DNA of 64,000 nt from Rhynochetos jubatus (Eukaryota > Chordata > Aves > Eurypygiformes > Rhynochetidae). Of this stretch, positions 12,701 through 24,000 are shown piece by piece. How positions within the stretch are numbered: position 1 is the stretch's first letter; every line of letters starts with the position of its first letter. The DNA is taken from contig CM050649.1 in the NCBI GenBank assembly GCA_027574665.1, positions 68,724,150 through 68,788,149 of the forward strand, given 5' to 3'. Position numbers and translations under genes: made by a program. The notes under the pieces were generated by a model that was not told where the DNA came from, made no database searches, and saw only the letters and a list, made by a program, of their open reading frames with translations.

Positions 12701-14688
12701 TTTTCCAAATAACCTAATTTCCTATAGGTACAGTTATGGGTTTGAAAATACTTTACTATACCCAGCCTCAAAACAAATTCTGTGCACTTTGCTCTTATTT
12801 CAGGAATGTGTAAGCAAAAGCAGCATGGAGAAGCACATTAGACTCAAAGTAGGACCACGAACCATTTACAGTCTCCAGGAGAAAAGTGGAAATGGAAAAG
12901 GGTTCAGATGCTCTTACACTAAGCAACAATTTCCTTCAACCAGTTCTGGAATCATGCTCTATTCAGCACAGTAAAGATAATGATAACATTGTCAACATAG
13001 ACTTTTGTCTATACTGTAAATGAATTGGTATAATTACACAGCAATAATACAAACTGGTCAGTTCCCAGTTCATCATGACAGAGGAAGAGGAAAATAGAGG
13101 GAAAAGCACTATAAATGTGATGTAGTCACCACAAGAAAGCCTATAAATTACTTGTTTCTTTCATACGGTTTGCTAAGGTGCAAGCCAGTGAACATCACAA
13201 GTACCAAAGAAAACTTGGGAAGAAAAAAAAATACTCGTTTTTTTCAAACAAAAAGCATTATGACATTAAGTGGTTTAATGCTTTAGTTTCTTCACGTTAT
13301 ACTCTCACTTCTGAGTGCAAACTTTGCCAATGGCAAAGGGAAATACAAAGTGTTGACAGTTAACTATAGCTGGCCACCTGGCCATCCATTACACCCCAGA
13401 TGTGAATTGTGAATTTTTTATATTCTTTCTATTTGAGGAAAATGCTTCCTCTGATGTTCTTGAGCAACACTTTTCAACTGGAGAAATCCACAGATTCTTA
13501 GTTTGATGGACTCGTCATTGCAGTATGGACTTATGTAAGAATGGTGGGGACAAAGAAGAATGAAGAACCGTGTGGCATATTTTTGCCATCTGTCTGCTTG
13601 TAAATTGGGTACCCATTTCAGTAATTTTCTGGTCTATAGATAACCATGTAAGCCTGCAAATAGTTATTTCATAGGTGAGTTTTCTTCTTTGTGTACTGCT
13701 CAGTGAGAAGTTCAGCTAGGTTGACAAAAATCCTTTCTCAACAAAAAGTATCTTGAGATTGAGCAAAAACGTGTATTTGTTACCAATCTGGCTGCAACAA
13801 AGAACTTCTGAAGTGAAAAATACAATCTCTCTTCCTGCACTCCCTACAAACACAGGTCCAGCCTCCATCTAAGAGCAAGGAGGCCAAAGTACAACCTCCC
13901 ACACTGTGTGACTGAGACCAAAGATTTAATCCTTGCCTTCCACTCCCTGCTTTACCAGTCTGATGGCATCTCTAGTGCTTCCTTCATGTGCCCAGTTGGA
14001 GCTGCCGTACTTTGTGACCACTCCCTAAGAGAACGACGTGGTCATCTGTTTTAAACCACTAGTCTAGGCATTCTGTCCAACTATGGCACACTGTTGTTGG
14101 GTTTTTTTGATTGTTTATTGGAAAAGAAACAACTCCAATAAAAGTTCTCAGGGCACGACATTCTCTATATGAACTGGTCATAATGGCAAAAACTTGGGGT
14201 ATAGTTTGGTTTCTCAGTCAGAGTGAGATTCAGCACAAATGGGAACCTTGATGTCCTACCTACTGTATGAATGATCTTGCCCTCAGGGCAAGATCTGCCT
14301 TAATCTTTCTCATCTGTTATAGCCCAAGATGTCATCCTTGTGGTAACAAATGTAATATATCCCTGCGAAGATCTTTGATGTTTCTGAGGAAAAATAAATA
14401 AATAAAATATTTTTGACTGGTTCACATACAGAGAAAACCCAGGAGAATGGACAAGAGAAAAGCTGCACTGTTTTATGAAGTTGAAGTAAAGGAAGGGTCT
14501 ACTACTCCAAAACTCTGCTGGTTTAGTCTACCCTCTCCTCTCTCTCTCCATTCAGGAATATGTGCCCCTACCAGCTTCCTAGGGTATAGGGACGGGTGTT
14601 ACTTGGATAGGAAGAGAAAAGAAAGATATATTAGTTTCCAGCAAAGTTTTATTGCCATCTGCTTTTTCCTCCATCTCTTTAAAATTCC

Positions 14689-14692
<4 letters not shown>
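9756..14692. other. Unique non-coding sequence, no gene seen
   Basis: Mostly AT-rich, with slightly GC-richer patches at about 10,330-11,160 holding frames of 84-87 codons without recognisable domains. A 23-bp near-perfect palindrome sits at 14,273-14,295. No mobile element recognised. Confidence 0.55.
14273..14295. repeat. 23-bp palindrome, 11-bp arms
   Basis: GATCTTGCCCT (14,273-14,283) and AGGGCAAGATC (14,285-14,295) are perfect inverted arms separated by a single C. It could be a dimeric protein-binding site or a DNA cruciform, or it could be chance; the flanks show no further symmetry. Confidence 0.6.

Positions 14693-14730
<38 letters not shown>
14693..14730 (+). repeat. Homopolymer A38
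   Basis: An uninterrupted run of 38 A. No AATAAA lies within the preceding 30 bp and no flanking target duplication is visible, so I do not call it a retrocopy tail. A plain mononucleotide microsatellite is the simplest reading. Confidence 0.95.
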
Positions 14731-14731
<1 letters not shown>

Positions 14732-17700
14732 CAGCACTTCTTCGATTAACCATTACCTCTAAGACCTGATTCTTGATTTTTAGTAAGGCTCCTCTACATA
14801 TTTTGACCTCAGACTAGAAAAAATTGGTAAGCTCTTTGGCACCATCAGAGTGGCAGAAAGTATCTGCAGAGTAAATGAGAATGCCGTGGCTCTTTCATTT
14901 TTAAAACCCCACAGTCACGCACCTCTTCATCTGCTTCATGCCTCTTCATCTAGTTTTCTTCAGAAGCTCCACTTAGCAGCAGTGGCACCTACAGGACGGA
15001 AGGCAGTTGAGGCTGCTGTATCTCAGGCAATCATTTCACATGATCAGAGAGATGCTCTACTGCATGCTGACAGTACACTTGGCATTAATTCCCAGTCATT
15101 GCACGAAATTAAAATGCATTTTGTAATTTTGATGCAATATCTGGCACACCAATAGCTTGCTTCTGCCTTAACTCCACACTTAAGATATGCATAACGTTTG
15201 CTGGAAGGAAAGACTCTGTTTGTAGGCAAAGCTGAAAATTTACCACAAGACACAAGCATCATCCAACTGTCAAAAACAGTTTTTTTCTTGCTGGCAAGGA
15301 AGAATTTTTTGCCTATTTTTTACCTTTCAAGCTTAACTAAGAAGTATGACATTTTTTAAAAAAGGTAGAAGTGCTCTTTGGGGTAACCTCGTGAGATGTA
15401 CATCTCATCTGGCATGATCTTTTCCCAGTCCTCAGCTTTTTATCTTCTCAGTAAAACAGCATTTTCCTTGCTGATCACACTGCTACTGAAGCATGAATTT
15501 TAGGGCTTGTAACATTAGACCACTTTTATTGATCTTCATGAGTTTGCAGTGGGGACTTCAAGGTCATTTGGTCACCAGGGTTAACTCTGCAGCAATGAAA
15601 AGCAATAAACGCTTTCAGGATAGGCGGGTATTTATTATGAGCATTTAATTTCCCCAAAACTGCAATACTTGTTAGAAAGTATTGAGAAAATAAGTTCTTG
15701 TTTCCTTTGACATGTCCTTTCTTTAAGCATTCTTCTTAACTTGCTGCCCCCATGACCTCCTTAGTAGCAGATACAATTCATTTCTTATGCAGACTGACAA
15801 AAAAGATGCATGGTATATGGCACTGCATATCTTTACTTCATTATTTCCTCATAGCAAAGACTTGAAACTGTAATGTGTGAGAAAGAAAAGGTGCCAACAT
15901 GACATTTACTACTGCTAATATGAATCTGATTAATTCTACAACAAGAAACATCATCTTAACTCTTTATCTTCTTGTGTGTGTTTTTTGTTTGAACCAAATT
16001 GATAAATCAGAATATTTTGACAAATAACATATACTTGCAGCCCTTGTTGAAGCAAACAATATCACAACCTAGTCATTTGCAGTAAGTTTATTATAAGGGA
16101 AGCAAGAGGCTGTCTTTTAACAATATTTACATTTGTCTACTAAGCTGAAATCTGTTTTATATAGTTCATTTACAATATATTTAGCCATAGTTACACTTTA
16201 TTTTTAGGACAGCACAGTGAAAGTCAGAAATAGTTTCAGTGTGCTTCACCATGTCTTATTCTACAGTGTTGTGATTCACCACGTTCAGGGAAAAAGACTT
16301 TCTCATAAGGAGGTGTTACTAAAGCCTAATTATTCTATTTGTGCCTCTTTTAGTAACTCAGAATGCCTGCTTTCTGTTTGGTACTTGTGCATCCAAGAAC
16401 TGACCTCCCTATATCTCAGTGATGCAGCTTTTTCTTAGTTTATGTAATCAAAATTATTTTAATAAGGTATTTTTATTTGGCTTGATGACTTGGTTTGGTT
16501 TTGTACTTTAAAAGATTGTTTTTCTCTTCCCAGTTATTGATGTACAGTACAAGAAAAAATAAATGTTGTAATTTCACAATCTTCAGTCTGATTTCTTACT
16601 ACTTGTAGGTTTGGCTGAAATGTCAAAAATGTAGAAACTGTGAAAAATACCATAGAATGTGCCGAAGTGTATATATATATGGAAAATGTTTTTCATTAAG
16701 GGAAAGGGTAAAAAAAGAAAATTGCATTACAAGGAAGAAAAAAAAATCATTTGATCTATATACATATAATGTTTCCCTTATGTGTAACACGTATATTTAA
16801 ACATTTATGAAAATTGTAAAGAAATAATCCAGAATATTCAAACACCGTGATATTTTTAAATGCAGGGTGACAGACATCAGGATTCCAATGTTTGATGACC
16901 TTGTGAGTAAAATATTTTCCTTGGAGTCATTTCTTTTTCTTCCTTTATTGGATCAAGTTTAAAATGTCCATAGAACTATTACTGTGGAGAAAAATAAGCT
17001 GGCTGCTAACACAACTGTCTGGCCATAAAATATGGAAAAGGGGAAAAAAAAAAAGAAAGTGAGAGAAAAAGAATTTATGAACCAGTACTGGAGGCGGATA
17101 AACAACACTTTGCCAAAGTCCATAGGCTATTGGTAAGCAAGAGAGGTTAGGACTGGCTGTTGCTTTGTAATACCAAAGCAATACAAATAACTTTGAATGC
17201 AAGCACATGACACATAGGTCAGGATTTTAAATGTGAACACATGCTCCAGAGGAAGCCATACAGGAATAAAAGTTGTTCCTGTTTTGTTAGTTTAGATTCT
17301 GAAAGAAGCTTTTGTGTGTAAAGATGTAACAGGATCCCATGCCTGGAGCCATGCCCCATGGTACACAGAGCGCTGTGTTTGTCCCGGCGTACCAAAGGTA
17401 GAAACTTGCAGCCTGTCTATCTCCAGGCTGGCACTGGCTTTTGTGAAATGTGAATTATTTTTACCAGAATGATACCAAAAGGGACCTTTCTTATCATTCC
17501 GCAGGGGGATTTTACAGGGAGAGTGTGAGCACTGCTGAAGGTAAATCTTGATGTTCATTGCTTTAAACAAAAAAAAATTAAAAAATTAAAGAGCAGTTCT
17601 GTTTCAGTATTATAAACTCTCCTCTTTGAATACCTTCCAGAAATCTGCTGGTTTAATTTCTTAGTCCCATCTGTTTCCCTCTCACTGGCTATATTTGTTA

Positions 17701-19098
17701 GTATTTCCTCAAGCAGCATGTTGTATTGCCCTTACTGTGCTGGAGGAAAAGGGCATAGATTGATCATTTTACAGGACAGGGAAACGTTTATTTTGGGCTG
17801 GAGTAGAGTGCATTTGCTTGCTTCCTGCCCAGAGTTATAGAAAAAAACTTCTCCAGGAAAAAAAAAAAAAAAGGCAAGAGAGAGAGAAGAAAAAAAAAAG
17901 CAGAGCCTGTTTTGGTATACTAGGGAAAAAAAGAAGCAGCAATGTCAGGAGGGCCATTAGGCTGCTTATCTGTCTTTCTACTTTGGCACGTGAAAGCTCC
18001 CAGCTCAGCATGCCATGTGTCAAATCTATCATTTGATATGTCAGGAACCATTATTCCCTCTTTTGTCACCAGTTTTGACCAAAGGATGAAAAATTGCTGT
18101 CTTACACAGACAAAATTATTGCTGAAAAAAAGGGCAACTATGGCACATAGGAGTAGGCCAAGGTGAAACCTGGGGAAACTCTCCTTAGATTAGGTCTGGG
18201 TTAAGAGAATATTGATCTGTGTGCTAAAAACTGTTGATCTCTCTCTGAGCAGAGGATGACAAATGGTAGCAAACAAAAAATTGAGTGTCTCCAAGGACAT
18301 TTGAGCTGCTCTCTGCTTTCTGTGAGTATTTGTTTGGTTTGTGGGTTCTGCTCTAGGGATTTAAACTAAAATAAGCAAATATTAAACAGAAAGGAAACAG
18401 ACACAAAATGATACAGTGAGAAACTACAGGAAAACTACAGTCAGTTAGAAATTAGACCAGGCATTAAAACTGAAAAATGGCTTAATCATAAGAAAAAGTA
18501 TGTGTTCAATGCAGAAGTTTAGCATATTATAATTTTAGGTGTTTGGGACCAATTTCTTTTCCTTGTAATGTTCATGCAGTTTTATTATAGCAAATGGGGT
18601 GTCAACATCATATTATTCTTTTATATTAATTTCTGGAACACTCATTTCAACCATTTTTAGAATCATAAATTTCAGGATGCTCCATATGGGTGATTCACAA
18701 ACAAATTATCTTCAGGGCAGTAATAAGCAGAGGCTTCACAGCAGCTTGAGCATCTCTTGAACCCAGCAGCAACCTCTTCTTTTCTTCACTGAGCATACCC
18801 AGAGAGAAGACGAGTGGAGAAGACAATCCAGGTCCCATGCTGAGATCAGAGAAGTAGCCATAATGGTTGACCCAGCAAGCACGCAAGAAGGACAAATAAA
18901 TTTTTTTACTAACAGAAGAGGCAGGTAGGCAGGTAGAGACCTCCAAGGAGAAGTGGCAACTTCACTGGGAGAGAAAATTATGGCCAGGATTATGTTGTAC
19001 TTCAAGTTTTGTCTGTAGAGCTCTGAGTTTGAATAAAGTTGAAAATAATGGTCATGAAAAGCTCCTTTGGCCTCAGGGGAGCTGAGGCAGGTTATAAA
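14731..19098. other. Unique non-coding sequence, possible conserved patch near 15 kb
   Basis: No gene recognised. The part around 14,960-15,200 has ATGCAT and TAATTT-type homeodomain/POU-like words and little repetitive character, which is suggestive of conserved non-coding DNA but not proof. A 16-bp perfect palindrome (TGAGATGTACATCTCA) lies at 15,392-15,407. Short A runs occur at 17,043-17,054 and 17,858-17,872. Confidence 0.5.
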
Positions 19099-19857
19099 CT
19101 AGTGCCATGTATAACCAACACTGGAACAGGGATTTGTTTTCTCAACTTTGAGACTCAGAGAGAGTGTGACTCTCTGAGTTTGTGTTGGCATGAACCTTGG
19201 GCCTCCTAAGGCCATCTTGCCTGAACAATGCTGGTGATTCAGAGTCCCTTCAGTGCATGTTCCTTCCCCCATTCCTGCACACAGCTGCCAAGAGTCATGC
19301 ATCTCCTCTGACCTTTCTGAATTTGGCAGTGCTGGTTTGCCATCCATGCACTCTCCCATTTTCTGCTCCTTCCCACTGGAGGTCACTGCGGCAGAGGAGT
19401 TGTGGACAGTTGATCTGAGCTTCCGACCAGTACAGGTACCCAGAAGCAGGTGGGGAGTAGATGTGGCTGACATGTATAATTTTGAACCCCTCAGTGAGCA
19501 TAAATGGTCAAAAGACACATACAACGTTTGGATGGATGTGGCAGAATGAAGAGAAAATGCCATGGAGATTTTCAGGGTTCCAGCTTCTGTTGGACTTGTC
19601 TGGTTGTAGCAGAGCTGACCTGAATGCTCAGCTGAAAGGTTTGCTCCATTGAAAAATGTCAATTTATCAAAACTGAAAGTGAAATATCCCAGGGTTGGTT
19701 CCATTTTGATAAAGTTGCAGCTGATTCCTTTCTGATTTCCTGACAGATCACCTGCCTCCTGCCTTGGCACCCTGCCCCTGAAGCCCCACAACGGCTCCCC
19801 AGCTCCTAAACTCCCAGGGTTTTTCACCTTCCAACAGCTCTCCTGATGAGCTGACAC
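19099..19857 (-). other. Hypothetical 252-codon ORF, unknown
   Basis: Longest uninterrupted frame in the window, running ATG to stop on the minus strand in a locally GC-richer segment. The conceptual product is rich in Ser, Thr and Gly. It has three possible N-glycosylation sequons (NLS, NQT and NSS) but no signal peptide, membrane segment or domain I recognise. There is no visible promoter, splice context or neighbouring coding sequence. A frame of this length can arise by chance in GC-richer DNA, and an overlapping 98-codon frame runs on the opposite strand. It may be part of a lncRNA, a decayed exon or nothing; I do not claim it is a gene. Confidence 0.15.
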
Positions 19858-20768
19858 AGAACAGAAACTCCTTCCATGGACAGAAACTCTTTCTAAGGGA
19901 GTAATGACATTCTAGATGAATGTTGTGCAGTCTTTAATGCTAAGCATGGCATCTCAGCATGGAAAAGTAATTTAATCCCACAAATCTTTCACAACTAATA
20001 TTGGGTTTGACTGTTTTGAGACTGAGCAGACAAGTTCCAGGGCTCTTTGCAATTGGCCAGAAAACAGAGGCATGTAAATACAGAAAATGTTACATCATTG
20101 TTAGCTGATACTCAGGCATGTCTTCCTTAAAGTTGGTAGAAATTCTTTGAATATCTCAAACATATTTTCAATGTAAAAAGTATCTCATTTGAAACCAATA
20201 ATTTTTCCACATAGTTCAGTTGTGACAGTTTCACTCCTCCTCTCTTATTTTACAAGAGGATTAAAATATGGTGAAAAGAATATTTTGCTGTTTACAACAA
20301 AATCAAGCCAAATGTCAGTTCAGAAAAAAACATATATATTTATTTCATTCCTGTTTTTCCAGGCCAGAAAAAAGTTCTAATCGTTTGTTTTCCCTATGTG
20401 AAGGAGGAGGTGCAAATCAAGTTTGTGGGGGTTTGAGGTTTGGTGGGGGGTGATTGCCATCAAGACTGGGTGAATGACCAGCCAGGTGTACTTTGCCTTC
20501 TCTTTGTATCATTTCCAGTGAAATTACATCCAGGCAGGTGAGGTGGGCAGAGAGCAATTCTAAGCACATTTCTATTGAAACATTTAGATTCTCTAGAACA
20601 TAGAAGCCACAGAATGTCCTTTGTTGGCAGTACCTCTAGGGATCTGTGAAGTGTGTATTTAACTTTTTCATTCCCTGGAAGGGACAAATACCAGTTCACT
20701 CCATAAGTTAGTCACATATTCCTGTGGACATGCACTTGTGATTGGGTCCTAATTCTCTGAAGGCGATG
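19858..20768. other. Unique non-coding sequence, nothing seen
   Basis: No repeat family, long frame or structured element was recognised, apart from a short G-rich stretch at about 20,404-20,451. Confidence 0.55.
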
Positions 20769-21038
20769 TAGTGATAGGACAGGGGGTAACAGGTTTAAAC
20801 TGAAAGCAAGTAGATTTAAATTGGATATCAGGAAAAAATTATTCATGTTGACAGTGCTGAGGCACTAGAACAGGTTGCACAGAGAAGTTGTGGATTCCCC
20901 ATCCCTGGAAGTGTTCAAGGCCAGGCTGGATGAGGCTTTGAGCAACCTGGTCTAGTGGAGGGTGTCCCTGCCCGTGGCAGGGGGGTTGGAACCTGATGGT
21001 CTTTAAGGTCCCTTCTAATCCAAACCATTCTGTGATTC
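20769..21038 (+). mobile_element. CR1 LINE, 3'-end fragment
   Basis: Contains the classic CR1 3' section in sense orientation: AGGGGGTAACAGGTTTAAAC, then a 'ggcactagaacaggttgcac' phrase, 'ccatccctggaagtgttcaa', 'ggccaggctggatgaggctt' and finally CCAAACCATTCTGTGATTC. The last matches the CR1 terminal octamer-type repeat (ATTCTRTG). This is a 5'-truncated copy of about 270 bp carrying only the region downstream of the reverse transcriptase. It reads almost unbroken against the family consensus as I know it, so it is moderately young. Confidence 0.95.
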
Positions 21039-24000
21039 AGAGAGCTCTAATTTCAGTTTAATACTGTCACCAAGATGTAGAGCATGTAACCATTTAACTT
21101 AGCATTAGCTCACAGGTTATTTGGCAGGTTCACAGCGAGAAACAAGAGCTGAGCCCATGAAACACCTCATTACCCTCAAAAGAGGCAGAGCTGCCTCCTG
21201 CCACAGCGTGCTTTCTTCTCTGGTACCCATTCTGGCACCCATCTGACCCATCTGTGAGTCAGCTCACTGCACCAGTAGAACAACATTCACTATTTTTGGT
21301 GGGTTTATTTTCTGTCTAGTCAGCTATCTATCTAGATCAATTTACCAAGGACTCATATGAGTATCAGAGCCATTAGAAGAAACATGACAGGAAAGTAGTT
21401 TTGTTAAATCGTTCTGGGAAGACAAGAAGGGGAAGAGAAGGAGAAGAGCTGCCTAGCTGCCTAGTTCAGGTCACCTCACGGAGGAGATGAGGGTACTGTG
21501 GTACTCCTCCTCTGATGTTGCTCTGACCCATTTGCATCATCATTCCCAAATGAGTATTTTACTCATTTGGTGGTTTGACTCCTACTTGGTTACAAGAGGA
21601 AGGACCTAACAACTCAGCTGCACAGTGAAAAACAGGGATGAATTGCAGAGGAGAGAGAGGAAGAATATCCCCTGCTCATTTTCCTGGTTGTCCTCACGCC
21701 CCCAGCTCTACGCACCTAGACTGGCACCCAAACTGCAGCAGGGAAAACAGAAAAAGGATCTGAAACCTCCTGGCACCTTTCATGTTTGGGTAGTCACTGC
21801 AAAGGCTAGCTTTGGGCAGCTCAGTGATAACATCTTTTTTTAATGACTCACAATTACTGTCACAACCATACCCCAGTGCATCCCAGATATAGACCAGAGG
21901 ATACCATAAGCAATTAAGTATGATTGTTGGTTACCAGTTTCCAGGTATGGAAAATTTTCCTTTCTGCTCAGGAGTCACTCATATTTCTCTGGTTTCAGTT
22001 TCTCTCTGGGCTGATGGGATGAAGTCCTGCAGACCAGTCTCATTGCCAAGTTCAAAAAAAGCTTCTTCGAATTTCAGAAGATCTTAATCCTTCCCATACA
22101 ATCTGGCCACAGTCTTTCTGAGACCCTGAAAGTCATGAAGGGACATTACTGTTGTTCCTTGCAAACTCCTACAAAGGTGAAAACAAGTTTGCTTATTAAA
22201 ATAGCTGAAGCAGTGTCCTCAGGTTTGATGCTACTCCACTATCAATGAGTTTCTCACAAATGAAGCATCCCTGTCTCTACAGGATGTGTCGTGGTGTAAC
22301 ACAGAATGTTGATATCAGATGGTGAAGGAGGATGGCCTGAACTGGTGTGTATGTTAAGAAAGTATACAGTTTCATACTTTCCACAATGAGCTCCAGGGGG
22401 TCCCCAAATAAGACCTCAATGTATGGTACAAATTGAATCTTGAAGTCAGATTTTCTCTCAGGAGCTTCTGAAATGTAGCTTGCAAGTTACATGTGTCAGT
22501 AGATATAGGAAAGGATAAATGTGATTAAGTGATTTTATGTTTCTACTGTTTTTCCAAATTAAGAGAGATACTCCAATATCACTATCTTTACATGTGTGAG
22601 TGTGTTAACTTCTTTCCTTTTCCCTCTAAATTTCTATCACTGGTCCCAGTTTAAAATTATCATGTCTTTCTTTCTGTCAGTAGCCTATGAGTGGCATGTG
22701 TTTGTTTGTGAGAGAAGTCAGCTCTAGATCGCAAATTCCCAAATATTAAGATTCGGCAAACACTTATTAGACCATCATGTCAGTTTTCCTGATAGCACAG
22801 GATTGTTCTCTTCAGCTTCTTGGAGTGCTTCCATCAATATGGTATCTGAGTGTCTTCTAGAAGTGCTTAACTGACAGCTGTCATGTATGATTCATGGTTT
22901 CTTCAGTCTTCTTCTGAAGGAAAATATTTTGTGTGCATTAAAAAAAAAAAAAACCAAAAAAAAACCACACCAACAGAATTGTATGGAAAAAGATGTTAGA
23001 TATAAAAGGTAATATTAAGTTCTCTAGGCAAGTGGCACATCAATAACCCCGCTGCAGCTGTAATGTCAGTTCTGATGTTCACGTTGTAGCTGCATCTTTA
23101 AACCAGAGTATTGTGAACGCAGCAGTTCAACAGTAGTTGTCCATAGCTTCCAGTTTGTTACTTGAATATTGACATACACTTTTAATGCATATTTCCTCAT
23201 TTTATGTAGTATTTTATCTCATTTCTGTTCACATGCTTTAGTCTGCATTTTTAATGCTTTTCACTGAGCAAAAAATAAGCATTTCCAGCAGAAGTATATA
23301 CACTTGTCAGAAACTTAAATTTTCATGCATTTACAAGCTCATATATGTAAAAGAAAGCTTAAAAAGTATTCCCAGCATGCTGCCCTGTCTCAATTAGTAA
23401 CATTAAACACAGACACAACTGACTCATAATCTTTGATACTGCTTCATTGTTTTTAGAGATTCCCTCAAAATCTTTTTATATTACATCAGAATCTCCTTAT
23501 TCTTAGGATAACTTAGATGTCTTAATTTTCATGACAGCCAAAAAAGAATTGCTTTAAGCAATTATTTATGTGATAATTATTATTATTCATTATAAAGCTA
23601 TTTATCTCCTATTCAAACATTAACCAGATTAAGAAAAATGATACCATAAAAAGGACTCTTGCAGCTCATGGCCCTTAAACTCCAAGGACATAAGTTACCC
23701 ATACAGGAATATGCTTCCCTTCTGCTCTAGGCAAAAACTTATTTTAAAAGTGCCACACTTCAATAGACTGCTTCATTTTTTCATCTGTTCTCACACACTG
23801 TGGAGCTCTCCCTGTGTGGAAAGGGCCAGAAAATGGCTGATGTACCAGTTTTAGACTATACAAATGATTTCTCCTTTTATTGGTGTCCCTCAGCTCTTAT
23901 GCATGAGTATATAAATGTGTTCAGACTCGTGCCTGCTTTAATCTTACTATACTGGTGTGTGTTTACTGCCATATGAAATGTAACTTGATACAACATATAG

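Noticed and set aside
14693..14730. A38 as the tail of a processed pseudogene
   Set aside because: No poly(A) signal close upstream, no coding remnant and no target duplication.
15392..15407. 16-bp perfect palindrome TGAGATGTACATCTCA
   Set aside because: About one such palindrome is expected by chance in 64 kb; the ones at 1,212 and 50,071 are similar.
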